NCBI GenBank assembly: GCA_018241995.1
Contig: JAFECT010000004.1
Span: forward strand, 248,001 to 312,000
Direction of reading: 5' to 3'
Source: Pseudomonadota bacterium
Lineage (GTDB): Bacteria > Pseudomonadota > Alphaproteobacteria > Caulobacterales > Caulobacteraceae
DNA: 64,000 bases
A model generated the notes under the pieces. It had not been told where the DNA came from. It saw only the letters and a program-made list of their open reading frames with translations, and did no database searches. This document shows positions 1 to 11,125 of the stretch, piece by piece. Position 1 is the first letter of the stretch; each line of letters opens with the position of its first letter. Both the position numbers and the translations under genes were made by a program.

Positions 1-44
1 CGCGACGGGTCGTCGCCGGCCGGAGCCTTCGAGGGGTTTAGCAT

Positions 45-3000
45 ATGCGTAAAATGTTGTTGGCGACGGCGGTCGCGCTCGGCCCCCTCTGCGTCGCCAC
101 CGGCGCAATGGCCGAGACCGTGATCTCGACCAACACCACCACGCCCGTCCAGACGGCGACCGCCAACAACGGCGCGCCGGACGACGTTCGGATTTCGTCG
201 AGCGGCACGGTGAATGTGACGACGGCCAACACGGCGGCCGTGACCCTGAACTCGCCGGGCGCCAAGGTGACCAACCAGGGCGTCATCTCGATGGAGAACC
301 TGACCACCGACGGTCAGACCGGCATCAAGATCGTGGCCGGCGGTTCGGGCTCGATCGACAATGCCGGTCAGATCACCATCACTGACGATCTCAGCCGGCC
401 CGACAGCAACAACAACGGCTTCGGCGACGGGCCCTGGGCGCACGGGAACAACCGCTTCGGCATCCACGCCCTGGGCGACTTCACCGGCGACATCCTGAAC
501 GAGACCGCGGGCGCGGTCATCGTGCACGGCAACACCTCCGCCGGCATCGCCGTCGACGGAACCCTGACCGGCAACTTCACCAGCGTCGGCTCGGTCGCCC
601 TGTTTGGCGACAACGGCTTCGGCGTGCACCTGCACAACATCACCGGCGACCTGAAGATCAACGGCGGCACGACGATCACCGGCGCCGGGAGTGTCGCGAT
701 CCAGCTCGACGGCGACGTCAACGGCCGCGTCAGCTTCGGCGGCACGGTCAACAACACCGGCTATTCGGTCACCACCCACCCGACCTCGGCCAACGACGCC
801 AAGCTGGACCCGTCCGAAAAGCAGATCGGCGGCGCGGGCATCGTCGTCGCGGGCAACATGGCCCACGGCGTGCTGCTGGACTCGGCGCCGACCGCCAGCA
901 CCACCAACCCGGATGTCGACGGCGACGGTGTGGCCGACAACACCCAAGGCTCCTCGTCGATCAATATCTTCGGCACCGCCCCCGCCCTGAAGGTCGGCTC
1001 GGGCTCGAAGGACATCACGCTAGGCGTGGTCGGCACCACGGTCGCGGCCAGCGCGGCGGACTACAACTACGGCCTCATCCTGAAGGGTTCGATCACCGCC
1101 AACAGCGTGTTCGACCATCTGTCGGCGATCGGCGTCGATATCGGCGACACCTCCGGCAACGGCCACGCGGTGAATATCGCCGGCGGCGTCCGCAACGCGG
1201 GCTCGATCATCACCCAGGCCTACGAGGAAAACTCCATCGCCCTGCGCCTGGGCAACAACACCTTCGCCCCGAACCTGGTCAACTCTGGCGTCATCACGGC
1301 CAACACCGACCTGACCACCCCGGCCGGCCAGGCGATCGCCGTCCTGATGACCTCGGGCGCGCACACCACGACCCTGACCAACTCGGGCGCGATCAGCGCC
1401 AACGTGTTCGGCAATGTCGGCCAGGCCACCGCGATCGCCGACTTCTCGGGCAACCTGACGGATATCGAGAACCGCGGCGCGATCTTCACCGCCGTCGGCC
1501 CGGACCCCTCCGATCCCAACACCACGCCTGCCGACGAAGCTGCGGCGCACTCGGGCGTGGCCATCGAGGCCTCGGCCAACACGTCGGGCCTGACGCTGCA
1601 CCAGTTCAAGGCGGCGACCGCCGACGCCGATCCGTCCATCACCGGTTCGATCAACCTGGGTTCGGGCGCCGATACGGTGAACATCGAGGCCGGCACGGTC
1701 ACCGGCGACATCAACTTCGGCACGGCCACGGCGGGTAACGACAGCTTGTCGATCACCGGGGGCTCGACCGTTACCGGCAAGTTGCTGGACGGCGACGGCC
1801 ATCTGAACATCGCCGTCACCGACGGCACCCTGCTGAACAAGAACCCCGCCCAACTGACCGTCAACAACCTGTCGGTCGGGACCAAGGGCACGATGATCGT
1901 CACCATTGACCCCAACGCCGCCGGCGACAGCGGCTTCAAGGTCAACGGCACGGCCACCCTTGCCGACGGCTCCACGCTGGGCACGCGCTTCTCGAGCCTG
2001 CTGCAGCCGGGCTCGCCCACCCTGCAGTTCACCCTGATCCAGGCGGGCGCGGGACAGCTGACCATCGGTTCGGGCGCCAATATCTCCAGCGTCACCGCCA
2101 ACACGCCCTATCTGTTCGTGGTCACGCCCAAGACCGATCAGGTCGCCGCCGGGCGCCTCTATGTCGAGGTCAGCCGCCGCAGCGCCGCGGACGCCGGCAT
2201 GAGCGCCTCGCAGGCCGCCGCCTACGATCCGGTCTACCAGGCGCTGAACGCCGACACCGCCCTGCGCACGGCCTTCCTGGACCAGACGACGCGCAACGGC
2301 TTCTTCAACCTCTACAACCAGCTCTTGCCCGACCACTCCGGCGCGCAGCTGTTCTCCCTGGCCTCGGGCGTGGACGCGGTCTCGCGCGCGCTCGGCGACC
2401 GCCGTCCGGCGGCCGCGCCGGGCGAGACCTCCGGCTGGGTGCAGGAGATCAACTTCTATTCCAAGAAGGACAACACCTCGTCCTTCGGCTTCACCACCAA
2501 CGGCTTCGGCGTCGCCTCGGGCGTCGAGCGGGGCGGCAGCCTGGGCGCGGTGGGCGTGTCCCTGGCTTTCACCTCCTCCGACCAGAAGGACCCCTTCTCG
2601 CAGGGCGACGAGAATCTGAGCTCGAACCTGGTGGAAGCGGGCCTTTACTGGCGCGCGGGCGGCGAGCATTGGCGCGCCTGGACCCGGGCTGCGGCCGGCT
2701 ACGCCTGGCTCGATAGCGTGCGCCAGTTCGTCTACGTGCCTACCACCACCACCACGGTCGGCTCGGTGATCAAGAAGTCCACCGCCAACTGGACCGGCTA
2801 CACGGCCTCGGCCGCGGGCGGGGTCAGCTACGAAGCCAAGTTCGGCCGCTGGTTCGCGCGCCCCGAACTCAGCGCCGAGTACTTCTACCTGAACGAAGCC
2901 GCCCACCAGGAGAGCGGCGGCGGCACGGGCTTCGACCTGGATATCGGCAAGCGCGCCGGCCACATCTTCCAGGCCTCGGCCATGCTGAACATCGGCGGCA

Positions 3001-3278
3001 AGTTCGGCCCCGACGGCTGGCTGCAGCCGGAAATCCACATCGGCTACCGCGATAACGTGTCGGTCGATGGCGGCACGACCACCGCCAAGTTCATCGGCGT
3101 AAGCGGCGCGACGCCCTTCTCGATCCTGGCCGACAACCTCGAAGGCGGCGGCCCGGTGGCGGGCTTCCGTATCCTGGCTAACGGCGGCATGGGCTTCCTG
3201 GCCCTGGAAGGCGACGCCGACCTGATGAAGACCTACAAGCGCTACCAGCTGATGATCCGGGCCGGCTACCGGTTCTGA
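45..3278 (+). CDS. Autotransporter (type V secretion) outer-membrane protein
   Basis: A 1077-residue exported protein. It has a Sec signal peptide (residues 1-23, ending GAMA) and then about 770 residues of Gly/Asn/Thr/Ser-rich repeats (N-x-G, ITGDI-like strands) typical of a beta-helical passenger. A C-terminal beta-barrel runs from about residue 795 (SGWVQEINFYSK) to the final Tyr-Arg-Phe, and the terminal aromatic residue is what the outer-membrane assembly machinery recognises. Family knowledge: the barrel inserts in the outer membrane and displays or releases the passenger. The passenger ligand cannot be read from sequence, so adhesin is only a guess. The ATG at 45 has a purine-rich GAGGGG about 10 bases upstream. 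It stands alone, with a hairpin terminator just downstream. Confidence 0.88.
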   Translation: MRKMLLATAVALGPLCVATGAMAETVISTNTTTPVQTATANNGAPDDVRISSSGTVNVTTANTAAVTLNSPGAKVTNQGVISMENLTTDGQTGIKIVAGGSGSIDNAGQITITDDLSRPDSNNNGFGDGPWAHGNNRFGIHALGDFTGDILNETAGAVIVHGNTSAGIAVDGTLTGNFTSVGSVALFGDNGFGVHLHNITGDLKINGGTTITGAGSVAIQLDGDVNGRVSFGGTVNNTGYSVTTHPTSANDAKLDPSEKQIGGAGIVVAGNMAHGVLLDSAPTASTTNPDVDGDGVADNTQGSSSINIFGTAPALKVGSGSKDITLGVVGTTVAASAADYNYGLILKGSITANSVFDHLSAIGVDIGDTSGNGHAVNIAGGVRNAGSIITQAYEENSIALRLGNNTFAPNLVNSGVITANTDLTTPAGQAIAVLMTSGAHTTTLTNSGAISANVFGNVGQATAIADFSGNLTDIENRGAIFTAVGPDPSDPNTTPADEAAAHSGVAIEASANTSGLTLHQFKAATADADPSITGSINLGSGADTVNIEAGTVTGDINFGTATAGNDSLSITGGSTVTGKLLDGDGHLNIAVTDGTLLNKNPAQLTVNNLSVGTKGTMIVTIDPNAAGDSGFKVNGTATLADGSTLGTRFSSLLQPGSPTLQFTLIQAGAGQLTIGSGANISSVTANTPYLFVVTPKTDQVAAGRLYVEVSRRSAADAGMSASQAAAYDPVYQALNADTALRTAFLDQTTRNGFFNLYNQLLPDHSGAQLFSLASGVDAVSRALGDRRPAAAPGETSGWVQEINFYSKKDNTSSFGFTTNGFGVASGVERGGSLGAVGVSLAFTSSDQKDPFSQGDENLSSNLVEAGLYWRAGGEHWRAWTRAAAGYAWLDSVRQFVYVPTTTTTVGSVIKKSTANWTGYTASAAGGVSYEAKFGRWFARPELSAEYFYLNEAAHQESGGGTGFDLDIGKRAGHIFQASAMLNIGGKFGPDGWLQPEIHIGYRDNVSVDGGTTTAKFIGVSGATPFSILADNLEGGGPVAGFRILANGGMGFLALEGDADLMKTYKRYQLMIRAGYRF

Positions 3279-3302
3279 TCCGAGTTCGAGCGTCAGATAA
3301 CA

Positions 3303-3332
3303 GAACGCCCGCCTCAGCCGAGGCGGGCGTTC
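3303..3332 (+). terminator. Hairpin terminator after the autotransporter gene
   Basis: A perfect 13-bp inverted repeat (3303-3315 with 3320-3332) with a 4-base loop lies between two convergent genes. Only a weak T-rich stretch follows it, so it may serve both strands. Confidence 0.65.
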
Positions 3333-3357
3333 CTGATTCCGGGCTCCGCCGCTTCCC

Positions 3358-5490
3358 CTAGTTCATCAGCTGGCGCTGCAGATAGGTCATTGTCAGGGCC
3401 TGGGTGTGGGCGGTCTGCTTCAGGTCGGCGCCGGAGCCGTGGCCGCCCTCGGTGTTCTCATAGAAGAAGTACGGCAGGCCCATCTGCTCCATCCGCGCGG
3501 CGAACTTGCGCGCGTGCTGCGGCCCGACCCGGTCGTCCTTGGTGGTCGTGAAGATGAAGGGCTCGGGGTATTTCACGCCGGGCTTCAGGTTCTGATAGGG
3601 CGAGGTCTTCATCCAGAAGGCCATGGCCTTGGGGTTGGCGTTCACGTCGCCGTACTCGCCCTGCCAGCTCGCGCCCGCCGCGATCTTGGAAATGCGGATC
3701 ATGTCCAGCAGCGGCACGTCGATGACGACCGCGTTCCACAGGTCCGGCCGCTGGGTGAACTCGACCCCCATCAGCAGGCCGCCGTTGGAGCCGCCCTCGA
3801 TGCCCAGGCGTCGCGGCGAGGTGATCTTGCGCCGGATCAGGTCCTCGGCCACCGCGGCGAAGTCGTCGTAGATGACCTGGCGCTTCTCGACCAAGCCGGC
3901 CTCGTGCCACTTGGGACCGAACTCGCCGCCGCCGCGGATGTTGGCCAGCACATAGACCCCGCCCCGCTCCAGCCACAGCTTGCCGTTGCTGGCGCTGTAG
4001 TTGGGCGTCTGGCTGACCTGGAAGCCGCCGTAGGCCGTCATCAGGGTCGGGTTGGAGCCGTCGTATTTGATGTCGCGGCGGTGCACGACGAAGTACGGCA
4101 CCTTGGTCCCATCCTTCGAGGTCGCCTCCAGCTGTTCGACCACATCGGCCGAGGCGTCGAACTTGGGCGGAGTGGTCTTGATGCTCGTCAGCGAGCCCGT
4201 CGCGGCGTCGGTCAGCCACAGGCTGGTCGGCGTCAGGAAGCTGGACACGCTCACGAAGGCGCGGTCACTGTCGTCGTCCGTCCCCGCCACGCGGATCGAG
4301 GCGTTGTCCGGCAGGGCGAGGCGCGACTTGGAGAAGCCATTGTCGGTCGGGGTGTAGACCCAGGCGCGGCCCTGCACGTTGTCCAGTGTCGAGACCAAGA
4401 GCTTGTCCCGCGTGGTCGATACGCCTTGCAGGGCCTCGCGCGGGCCGGGCGCGTAGAGCAGTCGCGGCTTCAGGTGCGCCGGATCGGCCTTCAGCTCCGC
4501 CAAGGTCACCCAGGCCAGGCTGCCCTGCGGGAAGACCTGGTCGCCGACCTTCCAATCCTCTTCGGTGCGGATCACCACCCGCCCGCCGATCAGGGCGTCG
4601 ACGCCGGCCTTGGCCGGGATGGCGAGCCGTTTCACGCCCTGGGCGGTCACCACAAAGGTCTCGTGGCTGAACGTGTCCAAGGGTCGGACGATCACCGACA
4701 GGGTGCGGCCCGCGCTATCGCGCAGCACCTCGGGTGACACGCCGTAGCCGCCGTCCGACGCCTTGCCGCGATAGACCTCGACCGCCTGATCCAGGCTCTG
4801 CCCGCGCTTCAGCCGCTTGACGATGTAGGGATAGCCCGAGGTGGTCAGCTCGCCCGGCGCCCAGGCGTTGGAGATCAGCAGGGTGTTCTCGTCCTCCCAG
4901 GCGACGCGCGCCTTGGACTTGGGCAGGAAGAACCCGCCCTCGACGAACTGGCCCTTGTCCAGGTCGAACTCGCGGATGGTCACCGCGTCCTCGCCGCCCT
5001 CCGACAGGTTGACCAGGCAGCGCCGGTCGGCCGGACGCGCGCACTGGGCGCCCTTCCAGACCCAGCTCTTGCCCTCGGCCTTGCCGAGCTGGGTGATGTC
5101 CAGGACCGTGGTCCACTCGGGATTCGCGGTCTGGTAGCTCTCAAGCGAAGTGCGGCGCCAGACGCCGCGCACATGCTCGGCATCCTGCCAGAAGTTGAAG
5201 ATCGAACCGTGCAGGAACGAGCCCGCCGGGATGCGGTCGCGCGCCTCGGCGATGGCCAGGGCTTCCTTGTAGAGTTGCGGATAGCGCGGATCGGCCTCCA
5301 GCACCGCCGTGGTCTTGGCGTTATGGGCGTTCACCCACTCCATTGCCCGCGGGCTGCTGAATTCCTCCAGCCAGATGTAGGGATCGGCCGCGTCGGTCGC
5401 AGCGGTCTGGGCTTTGGTCGGGTGCGGGGCGGCGAAGGCAAAGCCGCCCAAGGCGGTGGCGGTCAGCAGGGCGGCGAGAGTCGAACGCAT
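3358..5490 (-). CDS. Prolyl oligopeptidase family serine peptidase (S9), exported
   Basis: 710 residues with a signal peptide (1-28, ending PTKAQ). An N-terminal beta-propeller (about 30-430) is followed by an alpha/beta hydrolase domain. The triad is visible: nucleophile Ser in GGSNGG near residue 567, Asp in TTKDDRVGP near 652 and His in TEGGHGSG near 683. Family knowledge: S9 enzymes cut short peptides after proline, and the propeller limits substrate size. Secretion suggests periplasmic peptide degradation. The length matches the family. It is convergent with the autotransporter and separated from glnA by that gene's terminator. The exact S9 subfamily and substrate are unknown. Confidence 0.92.
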   Translation of the reverse strand: MRSTLAALLTATALGGFAFAAPHPTKAQTAATDAADPYIWLEEFSSPRAMEWVNAHNAKTTAVLEADPRYPQLYKEALAIAEARDRIPAGSFLHGSIFNFWQDAEHVRGVWRRTSLESYQTANPEWTTVLDITQLGKAEGKSWVWKGAQCARPADRRCLVNLSEGGEDAVTIREFDLDKGQFVEGGFFLPKSKARVAWEDENTLLISNAWAPGELTTSGYPYIVKRLKRGQSLDQAVEVYRGKASDGGYGVSPEVLRDSAGRTLSVIVRPLDTFSHETFVVTAQGVKRLAIPAKAGVDALIGGRVVIRTEEDWKVGDQVFPQGSLAWVTLAELKADPAHLKPRLLYAPGPREALQGVSTTRDKLLVSTLDNVQGRAWVYTPTDNGFSKSRLALPDNASIRVAGTDDDSDRAFVSVSSFLTPTSLWLTDAATGSLTSIKTTPPKFDASADVVEQLEATSKDGTKVPYFVVHRRDIKYDGSNPTLMTAYGGFQVSQTPNYSASNGKLWLERGGVYVLANIRGGGEFGPKWHEAGLVEKRQVIYDDFAAVAEDLIRRKITSPRRLGIEGGSNGGLLMGVEFTQRPDLWNAVVIDVPLLDMIRISKIAAGASWQGEYGDVNANPKAMAFWMKTSPYQNLKPGVKYPEPFIFTTTKDDRVGPQHARKFAARMEQMGLPYFFYENTEGGHGSGADLKQTAHTQALTMTYLQRQLMN

Positions 5491-5587
5491 CGAAAGCTTC
5501 CTGTCGGTCGGTGAGCGAGGCGACGGTAGAGCCTGACGACGCGGGCTGGAAGGGGCGATGCGATGAACGCGGAGGCCACAACAAAAA

Positions 5588-5611
5588 GGCCCGTCTCTGT
5601 CGAGACGGGCC
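5588..5611 (-). terminator. Rho-independent terminator of glnA
   Basis: A perfect 10-bp stem (5588-5597 with 5602-5611) has a TGTC loop. Read on the minus strand it is followed by five T residues (complement of 5583-5587), the classical intrinsic terminator form, just past the glnA stop. Confidence 0.85.
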
Positions 5612-5636
5612 CCTTCGTGCAGTCAGCGATCGCTCA

Positions 5637-7043
5637 CTAGCACTTGTAGTACATGTCGAACTCGACCGGGTGCGGATGCAACTGCAGGCGCGCCACTTCC
5701 TCTTCCTTGAGCTCGATGTAGGAGTCGATGAAGTCGTCGTCCATGACGCCGCCCTTCTTGAGGAAGGCGCGGTCCTTGTCGAGGCTGTCCAGCGCCTCGC
5801 GCAGCGACCCGCACACCTCCGGCACGTTCTTCCGCTCCTGCGGCGGCAGGTCGTAGAGGTTCTTGTCCATGGCCGCGCCCGGATCGATGCGGTTCTCGAT
5901 GCCGTCCAGGCCCGCCATGAGCAGGGCGACGAAGGTCAGGTAGGGGTTGCCCATGGGGTCCGGGAAGCGGACCTCGATGCGCTTGGCCTTGGGGCTCGAC
6001 ACCCAGGGGATCCGCACCGAGGCGGAGCGGTTGCGCGCCGAATAGGCCAGCTTCACCGGGGCCTCGTAGCCCGGCACCAGGCGCTTGTAGGAGTTGGTGG
6101 TGGAGTTTGCGAAGGCGTTGATCGCCTTGGCGTGCTTGATGATGCCGCCGATGTACCACAGGCACATGTCCGAGAGCCCGGCGTACTTGTCGCCGGCGAA
6201 CAGCGGCTTGCCGTCCTTCCAGATCGACTGGTGCACGTGCATGCCCGAGCCGTTATCGCCGAACATCGGCTTGGCCATGAAGGTCGCGGTCTTGCCGTAG
6301 GCCGCGGCCACGTTGTGGACCACGTACTTATAGAGCTGCATGCGATCGGCCATGGTCAGCAGATCGGAGAACTTCAGCCCCAGTTCGTGCTGCGCCGGCG
6401 CCACCTCGTGGTGGTGCTTTTCCGGCTCCAGGCCCAGCTCGCCCATCACCTGCAGCATCTCGCCGCGCAGGTCCTGCGCCGAGTCCACGGGGTTCACGGG
6501 GAAGTAGCCGCCCTTGTCGCCCGGGCGGTGGCCCATGTTGCCTTCCGGATAGGCGCGCCCGGTGTTGGCCGGCAGCTCGACCGAGTCGAAGCTGTAGGAG
6601 GTGTTGTGCGAGGCGGTGGTCCAGCGCACGTCGTCGAACACGAAGAACTCGGCTTCCGGCCCGAAGAAGGCCATGTCGCCCACGCCCGACGACTTCACAT
6701 AGTTCAGGGCCTTCTTGGCCATGGACCGGCTGTCGCGGTTGTAGGGCTCGCCGGTGTCGGGGTTCAGCACGTCGCAGAACAGGAACAGCGTCGTCTGCTG
6801 ATAGAACGGGTCGATGTAGCTCTTCGACAGGTCCGGCTTGAGCAGCATGTCGCTCTCGTTGATCGCCTTCCAGCCCGCGATCGAGGAGCCGTCGAACATC
6901 GTCCCCTCGGTCAGGAACTCCTCGTCCACCAGGCTCAGGTCGAAGGTGACGTGCTGCAGCTTGCCGCGGCCGTCGGTGAAGCGCAGGTCCACATACTGGA
7001 CCTCTTTTTCCTTGATCTCCTTCAGGAGCTGGGCGGCGTCCAT
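5637..7043 (-). CDS. glnA: Type I glutamine synthetase
   Basis: Makes glutamine from glutamate, ammonia and ATP, the main ammonia-assimilation step. The 468 residues match GSI dodecamer subunits. It has the N-terminal beta-grasp region ([17 protein letters not shown]) and the catalytic signatures [11 protein letters not shown] and [15 protein letters not shown]. The adenylylation site NLYDLPPQE carries Tyr at residue 397, so activity is probably controlled by GlnE adenylyltransferase. It lies 58 bp downstream of glnB on the same strand, the usual alphaproteobacterial glnBA operon in which PII signals nitrogen status to the enzyme's modification system. A strong terminator follows. Confidence 0.98.
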   Translation of the reverse strand: MDAAQLLKEIKEKEVQYVDLRFTDGRGKLQHVTFDLSLVDEEFLTEGTMFDGSSIAGWKAINESDMLLKPDLSKSYIDPFYQQTTLFLFCDVLNPDTGEPYNRDSRSMAKKALNYVKSSGVGDMAFFGPEAEFFVFDDVRWTTASHNTSYSFDSVELPANTGRAYPEGNMGHRPGDKGGYFPVNPVDSAQDLRGEMLQVMGELGLEPEKHHHEVAPAQHELGLKFSDLLTMADRMQLYKYVVHNVAAAYGKTATFMAKPMFGDNGSGMHVHQSIWKDGKPLFAGDKYAGLSDMCLWYIGGIIKHAKAINAFANSTTNSYKRLVPGYEAPVKLAYSARNRSASVRIPWVSSPKAKRIEVRFPDPMGNPYLTFVALLMAGLDGIENRIDPGAAMDKNLYDLPPQERKNVPEVCGSLREALDSLDKDRAFLKKGGVMDDDFIDSYIELKEEEVARLQLHPHPVEFDMYYKC

Positions 7044-7101
7044 TCTGTCGTCCTTGTGGTCTGGCGTTCGGGGAGGAAAGCGGTGAACGGTTGCGGCGAG
7101 G

Positions 7102-9026
<1,925 letters not shown>

Positions 9027-9145
9027 ACGCGCTTGACCTGCTAGGATTAGCGAGCCAGGTCGAGGTTGGGGGGGCTCCTCCGGCTTTGCCTGGTCGCAGC
9101 GCCCGCAAGGCGTCGCGATCATCCGAACCCCCGGGAGATTAATCC

Positions 9146-9301
9146 ATGAAAGTCATCAGCGCCGCCCTCGCCGCCGTCATGCTGATCGGCGCGGTCGATC
9201 TCGTCGCCACCGCCGCCGAGGCCCGCCCGCACCGCCACAAGGTCTGCAAGGTATGGCGTCACCATCACCACGTCGTGCGCCGCTGCCACTGGGTCCGCTG
9301 A
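9146..9301 (+). CDS. Exported His-rich miniprotein (HHHH-motif type)
   Basis: A 51-residue ORF with ATG at 9146 and a GGAG ribosome site 9 bases upstream. The first 27 residues form a good Sec signal peptide ending TAAEARP. The mature part, only about 25 residues, contains KVCKVWRHHHHVVRRCHW: a run of four His framed by two Cys. This matches the small 'HHHH-motif' proteins I know from alphaproteobacteria. The role is unknown; periplasmic metal binding is inferred from the His/Cys content. A second His-rich exported miniprotein follows 160 bp downstream. Confidence 0.72.
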   Translation: MKVISAALAAVMLIGAVDLVATAAEARPHRHKVCKVWRHHHHVVRRCHWVR

Positions 9302-9462
9302 GGACCGGCGAAGCTTCGAATATCCCGGCGGCGGCCCGCGCCGTCGCCGGGCCTTCAAACTCTTGTGTTCGCGCTCGCCGGGCTTTGACGGGCGTGCGGG
9401 GTTCTGTTGACCTTGGCCTGCAGCGGACTCGCTCGACAGAGTCCCGCCCGAGGGAGCAACCC

Positions 9463-9636
9463 ATGAAGACCTTGCGCACAGCGCTCGCGATCGTCGTCGC
9501 CGTCACCGGCGTCACCCTGATGGCCGGCGCCGCCCAGGCGGCCCCGCGTCACCATCATCACCGCCATCACGCGATGCACCACCACCACATGAAGCATCAC
9601 ATGCGCCACCATCATCACCGGCATCATCGGCACTGA
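9463..9636 (+). CDS. Exported, extremely His-rich miniprotein
   Basis: A 57-residue ORF with ATG at 9463 and AGGGAG 7-12 bases upstream. The signal peptide runs to about residue 27 (GVTLMAGAAQAA). The mature 30 residues are almost only His, Arg, Met and Lys, with five HHHH or HH clusters. Metal (Ni, Cu, Zn) buffering in the periplasm is a reasonable inference but no function is known. The frame is open further upstream, but the signal peptide and ribosome site fix the start. A strong terminator closes the unit. Confidence 0.68.
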   Translation: MKTLRTALAIVVAVTGVTLMAGAAQAAPRHHHHRHHAMHHHHMKHHMRHHHHRHHRH

Positions 9637-9664
9637 GCATTTTCGGCTCGGAGGCTGAGACGCG

Positions 9665-9688
9665 ACGGGCGGCCGAAGGGCCGCCCGT
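9665..9688 (+). terminator. Terminator after the His-rich miniprotein
   Basis: A perfect 10-bp stem (9665-9674 with 9679-9688) and GAAG loop, followed by TTTCGTTTG. Confidence 0.75.
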
Positions 9689-9825
9689 TTTCGTTTGCGC
9701 GGCGTCAAAGACAGGCTTGTGGCGAGTTTGGTTCTTTCCTGGCCAAGAAATCACGTTTTGACGTGTATCGACGGAACAGGCTTGATGCGCTCGGGTGCCG
9801 ACAAAACGGCCGAGCAGGAGTTGCA

Positions 9826-11010
9826 ATGGACGACCGACCGCCCGATCCGCGAGCCCTGGCCGCCCAGGCCATGCAGGCGATGCGTTCGGGCGACGCCAGG
9901 GGCGCCCGCGACCGGCTGCAACAGGCGGTCGCGCTGAACGCCGGCGATTCCGGCCTGTGGCTAAACCTGGCCATGGCGGAACGCGCGCTGGGGGAAGACC
10001 AGGCCGAGTTCGACGCCCTGGAGCGCGCCCTGGCATTGGAGCCGCGCTCGCTCGCGGGCCTGCTGCTCAAGGGCGCCTGGTACGAGCGCGCCAAGGAGCC
10101 GCGCAAGGCCGGCGCGACCTTCGCCTCGGCCCTGGCGGTCGCCCCGCCCTATGAACAGTTGCCCGCCGACATGCGCGCGGCCGTGCGCCACGCCTACGAC
10201 ATGAGCCAGGCCTATGCGGCGGAGCGCGAGAGCTTCCTGCGCGGCTATGTGAAGAAGGCCGCCGACCGCCTGGCCGGCGAGCGGCTGGACCGGTTCGAGG
10301 AGAGCCTGGAGATCACGCTGGGCAAGAAGTCGGTCTATCGCCAGCAGCCGCACATCCTATTCTGGCCCGGCTTGCCGACCATTCAGTTCTTCGACCGCGA
10401 GCTGTTCCCTTGGGCGGACCATGTGGACGCCGCGACCGACGCAGTGCGCACCGAACTGCTCAAGGTGCTGGCCGCCGACCAGGACCTGGTCCCCTACATC
10501 GACTATCCGGATAGCGCCCCGCTCGACCAATGGCGCGAGCTGAACAAGTCACCGAGTTGGAGCGCCTACCACTTCAAGAAGGACGGCAAGCGCATCGAAG
10601 AGCACTGCGCGGCCTGCCCCGACACCATGGCCGCGCTGGAGCCCGTGCCGGGCCCCGACATCCCCGCCCACTGCCCCGTGGCGATGTTCTCTCTTTTGAA
10701 GCCCAAGACCCGCATCCCGCCGCACACCGGCGTCACCAATGCGCGGCTGGTGGTCCACCTGCCCCTGATCGTGCCCGAGGGGTGCATGTACCGGGTGGGC
10801 AATGACAGCCGGCCCTGGGTCGAGGGCAGGAGCTGGGTGTTCGACGACACCATCGAGCACGAGGCCAGGAACGACAGCGACAAGCTGCGCTCCGTGCTGA
10901 TCTTCGACGTCTGGAACCCGTTCCTGCGCGAGGCGGAACAGGAACTGGTCGGCGCCATGATCGCGGGCTTGGACGCCTTCGCCGACGAGGCCGCCAGCAA
11001 GGACTGGTGA
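9826..11010 (+). CDS. TPR plus aspartyl/asparaginyl beta-hydroxylase domain protein
   Basis: 394 residues. The first about 110 form tetratricopeptide-like helices (AGDSGLWLNLAMAERALG, LEPRSLAGLLLKGAWYERA). The C-terminal half is an Asp/Asn beta-hydroxylase (2-oxoglutarate/Fe(II) dioxygenase fold). His300 in PHTGVTNARLVVHLPL and His345 in DDTIEHEARN are the probable iron ligands, and RSVLIFDVWNP carries the 2-oxoglutarate-binding Arg. In bacteria such proteins may hydroxylate proteins or act on lipid A; the substrate here is unknown. ATG at 9826 has AGGAG upstream; an in-frame ATG at 9763 lacks support. It is a single gene starting an accessory-looking stretch. Confidence 0.88.
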   Translation: MDDRPPDPRALAAQAMQAMRSGDARGARDRLQQAVALNAGDSGLWLNLAMAERALGEDQAEFDALERALALEPRSLAGLLLKGAWYERAKEPRKAGATFASALAVAPPYEQLPADMRAAVRHAYDMSQAYAAERESFLRGYVKKAADRLAGERLDRFEESLEITLGKKSVYRQQPHILFWPGLPTIQFFDRELFPWADHVDAATDAVRTELLKVLAADQDLVPYIDYPDSAPLDQWRELNKSPSWSAYHFKKDGKRIEEHCAACPDTMAALEPVPGPDIPAHCPVAMFSLLKPKTRIPPHTGVTNARLVVHLPLIVPEGCMYRVGNDSRPWVEGRSWVFDDTIEHEARNDSDKLRSVLIFDVWNPFLREAEQELVGAMIAGLDAFADEAASKDW

Positions 11011-11125
11011 ACACCGCAACACCATAGCGCGTGGCGAGACGCATTGCGCGCAATCCAGGATCGACCTAGCCTGACCCGGCCGCCGGCCTCGTCTGCCAGA
11101 CGCCGGCGTGCGGGGGGCTTCAGCC

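Noticed and set aside
1020..3038. Long open frame (672 codons) antisense to the autotransporter gene
   Set aside because: It is a frame shadow of high-GC coding DNA: Arg/Ala/Gly-rich with no recognisable domain, while the plus strand encodes a clear autotransporter.
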